From Pisolithus tinctorius (lineage: Eukaryota; Basidiomycota; Agaricomycetes; Boletales; Pisolithaceae), in NCBI GenBank assembly GCA_024663395.1, contig JANFAH010000034.1, positions 620,001-684,000 of the forward strand: a stretch of 64,000 bases of DNA, read 5' to 3'. Positions 20,160-31,406 of the stretch are shown piece after piece (positions within the stretch are counted from its first letter, which is position 1; each line of letters begins with the position of its first letter). Both the position numbers and the translations under genes were made by a program. The notes under the pieces are model-generated. The model had not been told where the DNA came from. It saw only the letters and a list, made by a program, of their open reading frames with translations, and did no database searches.

Positions 20160-22886
20160 TCAGAGAGTGATCTGCTGTCTGCTGTCAGGATAGTCGTTTG
20201 TTACCGCACTCATAAGGCAAATGAACAGACGTCCGAGGAGCATGTAGAAGTTGGCATGCTCAATTACTTGAACCTGGAGCATGACTGGCCCAGCGCCGAA
20301 GTTGAGTTTCAGGTTCTCTAGTACGCCTACAGTAGTGTCTTTAGACATGTTAGCAGATGTCATAGTCATGAGATGATCGCAGCGCAATGGAAGCCCGATC
20401 TTTTCCCAAACGCGCCTGGGCATGGCGACGATTTCCGAACCGGAATCTAGTACGCAGTTGATGGTGACGTCGGTCCCAGGGACCTTGGCTTCGAGGCAGC
20501 GGAGCGGCAGAGTGTGGTGAGCTACGATGGAGCCATCGTCACCACGGATAACGCGGTCTCCATATTCGCGCACGGTTCTTTGAGGATCGCGGCCGGTCAG
20601 TTCATTCACTTGTACTCCTTCATCATCACTACAAACTACCTCAATCTCGTTTGTGGTGACACGTTTCGCCATGGTGATGTCTCTGAACTGTTTGCGAAAC
20701 TCTGGGGCAACTGCAAATAATTCTTTGACTGGCATGGCAACGCTGGTTTCGAGTATGTGCTCCATGATATGCTTGGGCGCGGCTTCGTCTTCGAGAGGGA
20801 ACGAGTAACGGTACTGGTGTTGATTGCGAGCTGCTGGGTACGGTGTCTGTGACGGAACAATTGCCACAGGAACGGCATCCTTGCACGTGGGCGTTGGAGC
20901 CAGATTAGTCGGAGGAACATATGGTTTCGTAGCAGTAGATGTTGGTGCAGGTGTGGAGGGCTCGGATGCCTGGCGAGCGGCACGCGAACTTTGAACACCA
21001 GGGGAAATGATTTCCTCTTCAACAGTGACTGTGCGTGGGTCAACTCGTGGAGGGTTGGCAGGACATGCCGCGGGTCGAGCTGTGATTTCAACTCCGTCAA
21101 AGCAGGCTTTCTTCCTGCAGGAAATGACTGCTCCCTTGTTACCTTTATCCACTTGGTAGGTAGCCCAAGCTTGAGCGACATATGCTTGGAAGTCAGGGTC
21201 GGCTAAGTCTGCGACAGGTTCATCGGCGTCTTGGACGGTGTTTAAGAAGGCAGAAGGCTGGATTTCCAACTGCATGTCAATTTCGGGATGAGCAACGCAG
21301 AAGAGGTTAGCGGTGCCTGGCATGGCCGCGTTGCGTGGAGCGGCAGGAGTCGTAGCACGCGCGCTGGCCTGGTCTCTGTCAGCCATGACGCGGTCAACAG
21401 CCTCTCTCAGTGAGTTACATTCAGGGAAACGTGGAATTCGGCTCCCATCCGCCAGATAGAGACAGTTGTCTGTACCTCTTGTGATCTTACCAGCGCGGAT
21501 ATAAACTTCAACGAGTGTGCACATCCTTGTCCAGTGGTTGGGGTCTGCACAGAAACCGCAGCCGGGTCTGCGTTGCTGCGGCGGAGGCTGCATCTGGAAG
21601 CTGTATTCCTGTTTAACGACAGTACCAGGAGGTGGCACTTGCGGCATGTAAGCCGACGAGGGAGGTGCAGCTGGCGAGGCCGCGGTACCCATCGTCGGTA
21701 CCGCGCTACGGAGAGCGGATCCTGTCAGAAGGAACTTGGCGGCTTTGACGACTTCTGCGAGTGGGTATGGATCGTCAGGGTGGAGGTCGGTGTGGACTAT
21801 AGAGAGTCGATGACGAATACAATCTGCGATGGCCCTCGGGAAGCCATTCAGGAACATGGAATCCCGTTCTGTCTCTGCAAGCTTTTTAGTTTTAATGAGC
21901 AGGGCAGAAATCTTAGCGAATTTCCACTGGTATTCTCTGAGGTCATCCTGGTTCCACATAGGCTTGGACTGATATTCTTCGACGAGGTACTGCAAGTCTG
22001 CACGGCAGTAGCCGTCGTCACCCTTGCAGCCAGGGTACAAACCCTTAACAGCTACTACGAAGGCATCCCAGTCGTCGGCCGCGGGAGCGGCTTCCGGAAG
22101 CATTTGCCAGACCTCGGCTTCTTCGAGGTCAGCGTAGCGGATTGCGGCTTTGATCTTGCCACGGTCATCAAGAGCAGCGAGAGTACTGAGGAAGTCGATG
22201 TCTTCGAGGTAGCGCGGAAGCTGCGCGGGAGAATCTCCACTAAATTTAGGTGAGTTTTGTGTCCCACGGAGCGGCATCTGAAACTGAGGATTAGCCATTG
22301 GCGGGTTAACCTGTGGTGGCAGTGCTGGATTGGTAACGGGTGGAACGGGTATTGGTTGTGGGTGCGAAGCGGTTGGTATAGTGCGCGAGCGAGCGGGCGG
22401 AAGTGTTGGCGGGTTACTAATTGGCTGATGGGTGGTCTGCGACCGAGTGAGTGGTCGCGGCAGTGTGGCAGATGGAGCTGGGAGTCTGGGTATAGATTCG
22501 GAGGTGTCAAAGAGACGGGAAAAAGAGGGCGTGGGTGATGATGAATCAGATGATGTGACGGGTGTTAAAGGTGATGGCAGGGTTTCGGGCCTTCGGGGAG
22601 TCGAGTGGATAAAGCCACCGGGAAAATCAGGGGCAGTGAGATCTAGGTGATCTGATGCGACGGATATCTGATCTGCCGAGATATCAGGAGGGGTGATCGC
22701 GGGTAGTACCCACAGAATGTCAGCGGGTAATTGCGCATGATCCGGTGTTATGGGTGAAACAGGGTGGAAAATGTCAGAGTCTTCTGACAGGTTGAGATTG
22801 CGAAAGTGCAGGCGTAAATTTTCTAGTTCAGTGTGTTCAGCAGTGCGCCTGAGCGACCTTCTGGAAGCGACAGCAGAATCCCTCAC
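20160..22886 (-). CDS. gag: gag-protease of element B
   Basis: An intact 908-codon frame. The N-terminus is Pro/Ser/Thr-rich. A capsid-like region follows (about residues 200-360), then a CX2CX4HX4C zinc knuckle (CGFCADPNHWTRMC) and an aspartic protease (VLDSGSEIVAMP, with MLLGRLF near the end). Pol starts about 100 bp downstream in another phase. The start Met at 22886 overlaps the primer-binding site, which is unusually close; an internal Met may be the true start. Confidence 0.85.
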   Translation of the reverse strand: MRDSAVASRRSLRRTAEHTELENLRLHFRNLNLSEDSDIFHPVSPITPDHAQLPADILWVLPAITPPDISADQISVASDHLDLTAPDFPGGFIHSTPRRPETLPSPLTPVTSSDSSSPTPSFSRLFDTSESIPRLPAPSATLPRPLTRSQTTHQPISNPPTLPPARSRTIPTASHPQPIPVPPVTNPALPPQVNPPMANPQFQMPLRGTQNSPKFSGDSPAQLPRYLEDIDFLSTLAALDDRGKIKAAIRYADLEEAEVWQMLPEAAPAADDWDAFVVAVKGLYPGCKGDDGYCRADLQYLVEEYQSKPMWNQDDLREYQWKFAKISALLIKTKKLAETERDSMFLNGFPRAIADCIRHRLSIVHTDLHPDDPYPLAEVVKAAKFLLTGSALRSAVPTMGTAASPAAPPSSAYMPQVPPPGTVVKQEYSFQMQPPPQQRRPGCGFCADPNHWTRMCTLVEVYIRAGKITRGTDNCLYLADGSRIPRFPECNSLREAVDRVMADRDQASARATTPAAPRNAAMPGTANLFCVAHPEIDMQLEIQPSAFLNTVQDADEPVADLADPDFQAYVAQAWATYQVDKGNKGAVISCRKKACFDGVEITARPAACPANPPRVDPRTVTVEEEIISPGVQSSRAARQASEPSTPAPTSTATKPYVPPTNLAPTPTCKDAVPVAIVPSQTPYPAARNQHQYRYSFPLEDEAAPKHIMEHILETSVAMPVKELFAVAPEFRKQFRDITMAKRVTTNEIEVVCSDDEGVQVNELTGRDPQRTVREYGDRVIRGDDGSIVAHHTLPLRCLEAKVPGTDVTINCVLDSGSEIVAMPRRVWEKIGLPLRCDHLMTMTSANMSKDTTVGVLENLKLNFGAGPVMLQVQVIEHANFYMLLGRLFICLMSAVTNDYPDSRQQITL

Positions 22887-22897
22887 GGTGGGCTCCA
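22880..22897 (-). other. primer-binding site of element B
   Basis: The minus strand reads TGGAGCCCACCGTGAGGG, identical to A and C except T for C at a CpG. It starts two bases from the LTR end TGTAGG (plus strand) at 22900. Confidence 0.75.
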
Positions 22898-22899
22898 GT

Positions 22900-23493
22900 T
22901 GTAGGAAAAGTCCAAGTAGCTGTATAATATGAGCTAGATGGCTTAGATAACAACAATAAAAAATGAAGGGAACAAATTGTTCGTCCCAAGGGATTCTGGA
23001 CTGTCAGGACTAGAAGGAGAGACCCAGCGGTTTGTAGCGGTAGTGTTTCATGACATGCGCGGTGTGGTCCGCGGAGTAGTACTGGCGATGCGAGCGGTGC
23101 GAGCGGTATACATAGTTTGTGCGTGGCGGAATGCGAGATGTGCGGTGTAGACAAAGTGGAAAAGAAACTCGTGGTGACCTTCCGAGTGCCAAAAGGTATC
23201 ATTCTGTACCTAAGTACAGGGCTTTATAGTCTGGACAAACCTGGAACCTAAGTAAGACAGGGTACAGTAAAGGAAAGCCGTGTGACAGCGCGTGCAAACA
23301 AGACTGGCTGAACAGAGGCCGAGGGTATACTACGAGCATTAAAGGAATAGAGCCCGTGATAAGAAAAAGAGTCCGAGGAAAAACAACGACCGGAGCACAG
23401 CGGCCACGGGTATAGCATTGCGTGAGAGGGAGCGAGGGCGTGGGAAGGTAGCATGTGAACAACGGTGAACGCGAGAGGGGAGCGGATGTAACA
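22900..23493 (-). repeat. candidate 5' LTR of element B
   Basis: The inner border (TGTAGG, as in element C) is set by the primer-binding site. The outer border is a guess at the CA ending GATGTAACA at 23493, because no second LTR copy is available for comparison. The stretch 23494-23554 up to the LINE is unassigned. Confidence 0.4.
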
Positions 23494-23554
23494 GTAGTCA
23501 CGGATCAGTTAATGATAGGGGCTTACGCACCCAGGGAATGCGGATTCCTCACAC

Positions 23555-25461
23555 CGCTATCAATGATACTATACGTCATCTACAGCTCAGACTTGGTGGA
23601 GATGGCCAAAGGTAAGAATGAACTAACACTAGCTTTCATAGACGACACTGCGTTCATCGCCATTGGCAAGACGTTCGACGAAATGCACGCAACATTGAAA
23701 AACATGATGGAATGCGGAGACGGGGCCTACGCCTGGTCCGAAAGTCACAACTCATGTTTTGAAACCAGCAAGTTCGCACTCATGGATTTCACGCTCAGCA
23801 GAAATAAACCCAGACTACCATTAACGCTAAGAGACTCTACCATAAACCCGACACACACTCACAAATTCCTAGGTGTAATACTAGATCAGGAACTAAGATG
23901 GAAAGCACAGGCCGCACAAGCAATAGCCAAAGGAACGAAGCAAGCCCTCCTCCTAAGAAGACTATCATCGACATCCTGGGGAATCCCCACAAAGCTCATG
24001 CACCAACTCTACCAGGCGGTCGTAGTACCTAAAGTAATGTACGCCGCGCTGGTCTGGCTCCAACCAGCCTACACCGGCAGCCACTTGTCCGCTGCAAGCG
24101 GGTCGAGAGGTGTAGCAAAATGTATCACGACAATCCAAAGAATGGCAGCGCTGGCAATAACGGGAGCCTTAAAAACCACACCTACCGATGCCCTACTAGC
24201 ACACGCAAACATACCCCTGGCGACACTGCTCATTCAACATGCACTATACAAAACTGCCCTCCAACTATCGTCTCTACCAGACACGCACCCTCTCTGCACG
24301 CATGTCAACAGAACTGCAAAGAGAAACGTTAAACACCACAGGACTGCGCTTCATCGACTCTTCCACGACCTGGAAGTCTCGCCAGGAAGCATCGAAACAA
24401 TCCTCCCATGTCCCATACCACCTAGCGCACCCCCTCTACACATGACAGTCATCACCCCCAACAAGAAAGAAGCTATCAAAGACTTCGAGCGAACAAAAGA
24501 CCGAACCCTAATCTTCACAGACGGCTCGTGCACAGAGGGAGGAGTAGGGGCAGCAGCAGTTCTATACGTCGACTTCAAACATATCACCATGCTACGGTAC
24601 CACTTAGGTCAAGCATCAGAACACACAGTGTTCGAAGCAGAAGCAGCAGCACTCCTCTTAGCTGCACACATCCTGGCCACCAGAGACGAGGTCACTTACC
24701 TGGCCTCGGTACTCGTAGACAATCAAGCAGTAATCAGATCCAGTGAGCACCCATCAGCTAAACCGGGACATCACCTACTTTTACAGTTCAGATCGATGAT
24801 CCGCAAAATACGCAGCGAAGAACGGCTGTCAAGGAAAAGTATCACGCTTTGGTGGATAGCAGGCCACATGGAGGTGGAGGGGAACGAACTAGCGGACAGA
24901 GAAGCAAAGTACGCAGCTAAGAAGGCGGAAACCACAAGCCGATCAGAGGAGCTACCACCACTGTTAACAAAACGCCTCCCCACTAGCATCTCCACCCTTA
25001 AACAGTTCCACACTGCGAAACTAAAGACGCTATGGAAGAAAGAATGGCAGGAATCCCCTCGTTACAACTGCATCTCCATGATAGACCCTCTCCTCCCCGG
25101 TACATCGTACACAAAACTAGTCGCCTTGCTACCCAAGAGACAATCCGGACTGTACATACAACTAAGAACAGGACATATCCTGCTCAACAAATATCTGCAC
25201 CACTTCAAACAAAGCGACACGCCCATGTGCCTGCAATGCAGGGAAACCTCCCCCGAGGATGTACATCACTTTCTATTTCAATGCCCCAGATACGACAGAG
25301 AGCGGCACATGCTCCACAACGTGCTAGGAAGAGACGCAACATCACTACCATACATCCTCTCTAACACGGCAACACAATCCCACCTACTCAAGTTCGTATC
25401 AGACATGAAAAGATTGCAATTAGCATCAGGTGAGGTACCCAAACGACTCCACGACAAATGA
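23555..25461 (+). CDS. LINE ORF2 fragment: RT C-terminal half, RNase H, zinc knuckle
   Basis: The frame is open through the upstream flank to 23455, but LINE homology starts at LSMILYVIYSS. The RT catalytic motif is FIDD (LAFIDDTAFIA). RNase H has all four acidic positions: TDGS, EAEA, VDNQ and NELADREAK. A C-terminal CX2C...HX4C finger (CLQC ... HFLFQC) is typical of this LINE group. Unlike copy 2 there are no premature stops. The endonuclease and first half of RT are missing, so the copy cannot move by itself. The RNase H domain resembles Tad1/I-type fungal LINEs. Confidence 0.9.
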
Positions 25462-25876
25462 TAACACCCAGCACAGGGACCACAGGGATCACAGGAACTA
25501 TAAGGTGCTGAACACCCGACAGAAGACCAACTGCACCCCTCCCCGCATAATCACTACACACCTCGACCCTCACATCCCACTCCCCCCACCCGACCATCAC
25601 ATGCATCCCAAGCTACATTCCTCGCTCACCAACCCTGGTTATACGCTGAAACCTCCTCTATGTACCTCAACACACCATAAACCCACACTGTCATCGCAGA
25701 TGAATACCTGCCACACAGTAAAGTCATCTAAAGGACATAGAAGAACACGACGCCCATGTTCCAGCCAGCCCAAAAAGCAGCCGGTTAAGTGTAGACAGAA
25801 CTATTGCCTAAACAGAAGTTTGTAGCCACCCTTACTCCAAGGTGGAGTGTCTAAAACGGCCGGCAGGAACAGCGGA

Positions 25877-25906
25877 CTGGTGGAGGGCCAAAGGCCCTGC
25901 CACCAG
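25877..25906 (+). other. conserved 3' UTR stem-loop of the LINE
   Basis: A 30-nt hairpin: CTGGTGG pairs with CCACCAG and AGGGCC with GGCCCT, with an AAA loop and one bulged G. It is base-for-base identical in LINE copy 2 (47044-47073, minus). It may be the RNA feature recognised by the reverse transcriptase. Confidence 0.65.
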
Positions 25907-26026
25907 GGCATTCACTCACTTGTAAGGGCGGCAGGCCACAGGGGGCCCAATTTAGGTCGATAGAATACGACTGTATAGTGCGACATAGGGTTATGACTAC
26001 CCTCAGGCACTTAAATTACGAATTAA

Positions 26027-26056
26027 AATAATAATAATAATAATAATAATAATAAT
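26027..26056 (+). repeat. (AAT)n tail of LINE copy 1
   Basis: About nine to ten AAT units at the 3' end of the LINE. Copy 2 has a plain A9 tail instead. Confidence 0.85.
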
Positions 26057-26544
26057 TCTACTTGTGTGCATTGTTCTTGTACCTCTCCACCCATGACTCC
26101 AGCATCCCATGGAGGTGATCCTTGATGGGTGACTTGTCCAATGGCCAAAAGTCCTAAGTGTATTATCAGTATGCCCTGCCTATGAGAGTCAAAATTCAGA
26201 GCTTGTACCCTGAAATACCTTTGTGCAATGGTCTGCACCTCATCAGAGCACAAAATGTGTGAGTTGCTTGCAGAGTTCAATGTGGCTGCCAGCCACCACA
26301 GAAGCACAAACCTGCCATCTTCCTGCAGGTGGGGAGTCCACTGCAGCAGTAACTCCATAACATTTGAGCAGATATTGGACATCTGCTTTCTTCTGTCCAT
26401 CCCCCATATGATGCAGCATGTATGATGTGGGAAGTGGGAGCCAATAACAATTCTGTGTGATTGCTATCAATGAGACAGTCCAGTGTACTCTGGATAATAG
26501 TGTGACAATGCCTTGCAATCTCTCTAGCACAGAACACTCACCAT
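26057..26544 (-). pseudogene. 3' part of a decayed minus-strand gene (continues from 31402)
   Basis: CpG-depleted sequence with minus-strand open stretches such as 26243-26530 (includes YLLKCYGVTAAVDSPPAG). The copia duplication ACCAT links this side to 31402-31406, so both flanks are one gene. I do not recognise the protein. The start of the copia-free sequence reads ATGGTGAGT, which looks like a splice donor at the insertion point. Confidence 0.45.
26540..26544. other. target-site duplication of the copia element (left)
   Basis: ACCAT, repeated at 31402-31406. Confidence 0.85.
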
Positions 26545-26735
26545 TGTCAAGAATGCAATCTGGAGTTATGGTAGCATCTCAGAGTTTTGCCCAGAGGGCT
26601 CGGAATTGTTCCCTGACCCTTGGAATTAAATTCCAATGTCAATGTGCTTACTAATTATGGTACTATAAATTTTCTGCACTGTTCTTTTCCACCTCAGTGA
26701 CTACTTCATACACTGAGAAACTCATACCTTCATTA
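26545..26735 (+). repeat. 5' LTR of the copia element
   Basis: Begins TGTCAAGAATG and ends CCTTCATTA. It aligns without gaps to 31211-31401 and differs at seven dinucleotides, each explained by CpG becoming TpG or CpA. Confidence 0.93.
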
Positions 26736-26748
26736 GGTTATGAGCCCC
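26736..26748 (+). other. copia primer-binding site (initiator-tRNA half type)
   Basis: GGTTATGAGCCCC abuts the LTR. It resembles GGTTATGGGCCC, the complement of the initiator tRNA-Met anticodon stem-loop used by many copia elements, which prime with a cut tRNA half. One G is replaced by A. Confidence 0.6.
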
Positions 26749-26799
26749 ACTCTCGCACTCTAATTCTGAAAGAGTTAATACACAGCAACACTACCCACT

Positions 26800-29700
26800 A
26801 TGGTGAAAGATGATCATTCCTTACAAGTCCCAACCCTAAATGCAGACAGAAGCAACTGGCTATACTACAAGGCTTGGGTTGAATGGGCTGTCAGCTTGAA
26901 AGGGCTGATCAGACACCTGACTGGCTTGGATGCGAAACCAGGGGACCCTTCAGCAGGGAAAGATGCCTCCTGGAAGTCCACAGCCATGGAGCAAAAACTT
27001 GTCAGCAAATACCCAGAAAAACTTGGGCAATGGGCTAAGGATGATGGATACATCAAGCAAGTGATTGCTGTGTTGCTCCTGGAATCTCTGTTCCTTCAAG
27101 TCCTGAAGGAAGAGACTGCAAAGAGTGTGTGGGGTGCCCTCACTGATCTTTTCCAAAACTGCTCTTGCGTTGTCACAATCAATCTTCAGAGAAAACTCCA
27201 AGAATCCTGCTGTTCAGAAAAAGGCAATGTCCATGCTCACTTTGACAAGATGTGTGCACTGTGCGAACAACTTGCTGTGCTTGGACAGTCAATCACAGAT
27301 GATGACTTTGCAGCCATCATCCTCAGTTCACTTCCCACTTCTTATGACTCCAACCTTGCAGCTATGACATCTTTGGCCCTAGTCATGCAAAAGGACCTAT
27401 CTCTGGACTTCATAATCAAAGTAATTTCTGACAAATATGATAGGTGCCAAATGTGGATGAAGAGAGGCAACTCTGGAAACTCTGGAAATTCTGAAGATGT
27501 GGCTTACTCAGCAAAGGATGGAAAGAAGTCCACCTGTGAAAATTGTGGAAAGAAAGGTCATATGAAAGACCAATGCTGGGAAGAGGGTGGCAGAAAAGCT
27601 GGGCAAGCCCCCAAGTGGTTCCAGAACAAGGGAAAAGGGAAAAAGAAGGAGAAAGGCACTGGAAAAGCAGCCACTGCAGCCAGCACATCAGCCAGCTCAA
27701 GTGCACAGACCAGTGCTGACTCAGAACCTGACAGAGTTTGGCTAGCGCACCCACAGGACGATGACTGGCTTACAGAAATTGTGGAGGAAGAAATTCTGAA
27801 CCCCCAGGACATCATTAACGATGAAGAAGATGCATATATGAACAACTATGACCATGTTCTCCTCACAGGCAAAAGCCTAAATTCACAGAAGAGACAATCC
27901 TGTTTGACTCTGGCACTTCATGTCATATGTCCTCCTACTGCAGCAAATTCCTTGACTACAAGCCAATTGTACCCAAACCTATCACCACTGCTGACAACCA
28001 CACCTTCCATGCCATTGGGAAAGGCAATCTTGCAATTTCACTCCCAAACAGCACTACCCAGACCCATAGTCGACTCAAGGACATGCTCTATGCTCCCAGG
28101 ATGGGAATTACACTCATTTCTGTTAGCAAACTTGATGTCGCTGGGTATGCAGCATTATTCCAAGACAAGTGTTGTCAAATTTTCAACACTTGGAAAAAGA
28201 AAGTAGCCAAAATTCCGATGCAAAAAGGCCTCTACTGCCTCAAACGAGCTCATCGCACCTTCACAGGCCTAGCCAAGGCCATGGAATCCTTAACCATGGA
28301 GGAGATTCACATCAGGCTTGGCCACATTGCTCCTGAAGCCATCCAGCACATGCTCAAGGATGGAACAATCACTGGAATTAAGCTGGACAAGGTGCATTCC
28401 ACCATGGGCACATGCAATTCATGTGAATATGCCAAAGCCACTTGGAAGCCCATTGGGAAGGAGCATGACCCACCCTGCTGTGAACACCTAGGTGACGAGG
28501 TCCACACAGATCTCTGGGGACCTTCTCTGGTCCAAACCCCTGGCCACAGCCAATACTATGTCTCATTCATGGATGACCACACCTGCTACACCAAGCTGTA
28601 CCTCCAGAAGGCAAAAGCTGAGACCTTCACATCATACAAGGCCTATGAAGCATGGCTGAACATGCAGTTTGACACCAAAGTCAAGTGACTTTGCTCAGAT
28701 CGAGGGGGAGAATACCTTAGTGTGGAATTTTCGGAATACCTGAAATCCTGAGGCACAGAATGACACATAACTGTCCATGATACCCCTGAACACAATGGAG
28801 TTGCAGAACGACTCAACAGAACACTTGTTGAGCATGTATGTGTGATGATTCATGCCAGCAGCCTACCCAGAAACCTCTGGGGGGAGGCCATTATGCATGC
28901 TACTTGGATCAAAAACTGCTCATTGACTCGCTGTCTAGGCACAAAAACTCCCTATGAAATGCTCTACCAAAGACCACCTGATCTCTCAAAAATTCCAGTC
29001 TGGGGATGTCATGTCAAGGTCCATGACACCTCTGGCTCCAAACTAGACATGCAAGCCTGAGACGGACACTGGGTAGGTTTTGACCCTGAGAGTGATGGCC
29101 ACCACATCTACTGGCCTGACACATGAGCAATCAGAATTGAAAGAAGTGTCATTTTCAAGCACCGAGATGTGTCTGTACCACATGGTGTGCCACTTGAGGG
29201 GGAGCAGGGGAATTCCAAAGCCTCAAAATCAAATTCCGAAGCCTCAGAATGGAATTCTGCAGCTTCACAGGGAAATTCCGAGGCCCCACAGATGGTCAAG
29301 CGACCCACTGAAGCAACTTCAGAAATTCCAAGACTCATTTTGGACCCACTTGGAGACAATTTCAAAACACCTCCACCTCAACCTCATCGCTCCACTTGCC
29401 AGCACTTTGAATCAGACTATATGAGGCGCCTACATGCAGGGGAAGGCACTCATGATGGGCGCATCCCTCTTGACTTTGTAAAAGAACTCCAAGAGAGCAA
29501 TAGCAACCCAAACAGCCCAAAATCCCAAGAAAATGCTACCTATGTGTTCGATGAAGAACTAGCTACTGATGAAGATGACACTAACATCATGTATGCTATG
29601 ATGGCAGGGATGGCTGAAGCTGAAGGGCTGGACCCATCAACAGTCCATGAGGCGAAATCCTGAGCTGACTGGCCAAAGTGGCAAAATGCCATAAATGTGG

Positions 29701-31203
29701 AATTAAACAGCCTAGAGGAAGCACATACCTGGGACGTTGTTGAGTGCCCCAAGGGTGCAAATGTCATAGGATGCAAATGGGTCTTCAAGATCAAATGCAA
29801 TGCTGCCAGAGAAATCGAGAAGTACAAGGCCCACCTAGTTGCTAAGGGCTACTCCCAGATACAGGGCATTGACTACGACGAAACATATGCTCCTGTTGCA
29901 AGACTCGCATCTCTCTGCACCATACTAGCAGTCACTGCATGCAATGACTGGGATATCAATGTATTTGATTTCCACTTGGCATTCCTCAATGGCAAACTTG
30001 GAGATGGCAAAGACATCTACATGCAGCTCCCTGAGGGCTATGCTGTAGGGCGGAATTTTTCCTGTCCAGTTGGGAAGCTAAACATAGCATTATATGGCTT
30101 GAAACAAGGCATGCTTCAGTGGTACCAGAAGCTATGCACTACTCTTGCAGATCTTTGGCTCACCAGAGCACATGCAGACTGGGGAGTGTTCTATGGTTGC
30201 ATAGGATCAGAAATTCTCATCCTTGCCAGCCACATCAATGACTGCACTGTAACAGGCAGTTCCCCATCATTAATTTGCTCATTTAAACAGGAGATCAGCA
30301 CTTGTTTTAAAATCTCTGACCTAGGGCCCATCAGTTGGCTACTTGGGATGAAGGTGACACAGAACAGAGAAACCTGCACCATATCCCTGTTGCAGCAGTC
30401 CTACATTGAGGCCATCCTGACGAAATACAACCTCACTGACTGCAAACCTGCCACAATTTCAATGGACCCCAGAATAAAACTCTCTTGTGGAGAAATTCCG
30501 CAGCCAGCTGAAGAAGCTGCACACATGAAAAATGTACCCTAGTGTGCTGCTGTAGGCTCCCTCATGCCTCATGCACCTTGCTGTTGGAACATGCCCAGAT
30601 ATTGCATTTGCTGTCTCCACAGTCACTCAGTTCAACAATGCACCCAACATGACTCCCTGGGAAGCTGTGAAACAAATCTACAGGTATATCTCAGGCACAA
30701 AAGCACTCACTTTAATGTTTGGAAATTCAGAATGAGGCCTTGAGGGCTATACTGATGCAGATGGAGCTTCGCAGGAGCATCAACATGCTATAAGCAGATA
30801 TGCCTACCTACTGGATGGTGGAGCTATCAGTTGGGCTTCGTGGAAACAAGAACTCATAATGCTCTCCACTGCAGAGGCAGAGTATGTCACAGCAACTCAC
30901 GCAGCCAAAGAGGGCCTGTGGCTTCAATGACCCATTGGAGAAGTTTTCTGACCACTCAAACACCCTATCCCACTGTATTCCGACAGTCAATCTGCCATCG
31001 CACTTACCAAAGATGGCAGCTATCACACTCGCACAAAGCACATTGACATATGATACCATTTCATTCATTTTGCTGTGGAAAACAATTCCCTTCATTTAAT
31101 TTATTGTCCTACTGATGACATGGTTGCTGATACCCTTACCAAACATTTACCTAGCATCAAGGCGAAACACTTTGCATCTGCACTCAGACTTTGTTCCGAT
31201 TGA
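26800..31203 (+). pseudogene. gag-pol: copia gag-pol polyprotein (nonsense mutations and frameshifts)
   Basis: Gag begins MVKDDHSLQVPTLNADRSNW, with a CX2CX4HX4C knuckle (CENCGKKGHMKDQC) from 27535. A frameshift near 27880 precedes the protease site DSGTSCHM. Integrase has the H-H-C-C finger (HIRLGH, HSTMGTCNSC), DLWGP, and SDRGGEY after a TGA at 28687. RT has KWVFKIK and YDETYAPVARLASL; the active site reads HIND at 30231-30242 instead of the usual (Y/H)VDD, so an Asp is lost. A second frameshift lies near 30550-30575. RNase H includes GYTDAD, STAEAEY and SDSQSAIALT, and the frame ends at 31203. At least ten internal stops are TGA, most where Arg is expected. Confidence 0.9.
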
Positions 31204-31210
31204 GGGGGAG
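31202..31210 (+). other. copia polypurine tract
   Basis: GAGGGGGAG immediately before the 3' LTR; in this family it primes plus-strand DNA synthesis. Confidence 0.8.
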
Positions 31211-31401
31211 TGTTGAGAATGCAATCTGGAGTTATGGTAGTGTCTTGGAGTTTCGCCCAGAGGGCTTGGAATTGTTCCCTGACCCTTGGAATTAAATTCT
31301 GATGTCAATGTGCTTACTAATTATGGTACTATAAATTTTCTGCACTGTTCTTTTCCACCTCAGTGACTACTTCATACACTGAGAAACTCATACCTTCGTT
31401 A
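31211..31401 (+). repeat. 3' LTR of the copia element
   Basis: Begins TGTTGAGAATG, ends CCTTCGTTA, 191 bp, the partner of 26545-26735. Confidence 0.93.
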
Positions 31402-31406
31402 ACCAT
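31402..31406. other. target-site duplication of the copia element (right)
   Basis: ACCAT directly after the 3' LTR, matching 26540-26544. Confidence 0.85.

Larger units (their letters stand above)
9891..23493 (-). mobile_element. Ty3/gypsy retrotransposon B, split by element C
   Basis: Reading down from the right are a candidate 5' LTR, a primer-binding site, gag-protease, and a pol broken at 19110/12565 by element C. Outside C the pol halves join exactly across a 4-bp duplication (GCGG at 12561-12564 and 19111-19114). Domain order is Ty3/gypsy. The gag, protease and integrase regions are largely intact, but the RT active site is altered and no 3' LTR is recognisable. Confidence 0.88.
23555..26056 (+). 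mobile_element. LINE copy 1, 5'-truncated, with (AAT)n tail
   Basis: Similarity to LINE copy 2 (46921-55255, opposite strand) begins within the RT at about 23555 and runs through RNase H, the 3' UTR and the end at about 26026. An (AAT)n tail follows. 5' truncation is usual for target-primed reverse transcription. I could not find a clear target duplication, because the left flank is Ty3-type DNA and the right flank is CpG-poor decayed DNA. Confidence 0.88.
26545..31401 (+). mobile_element. full-length Ty1/copia retrotransposon
   Basis: 191-bp LTRs at 26545-26735 and 31211-31401, a primer-binding site directly after the 5' LTR, a gag-pol gene, a polypurine tract before the 3' LTR and a 5-bp ACCAT duplication. 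Domain order gag, protease, integrase, RT, RNase H is the copia order. LTR ends are TG...TA rather than TG...CA. The coding region has many TGA codons and two frameshifts, so it is inactive, yet the LTRs differ only at CpG-derived sites. Confidence 0.95.

Noticed and set aside
22257..22538. Plus-strand open stretches opposite gag B (also 21534-22253)
   Set aside because: Shadows of the gag-protease frame, which has a zinc knuckle and protease.
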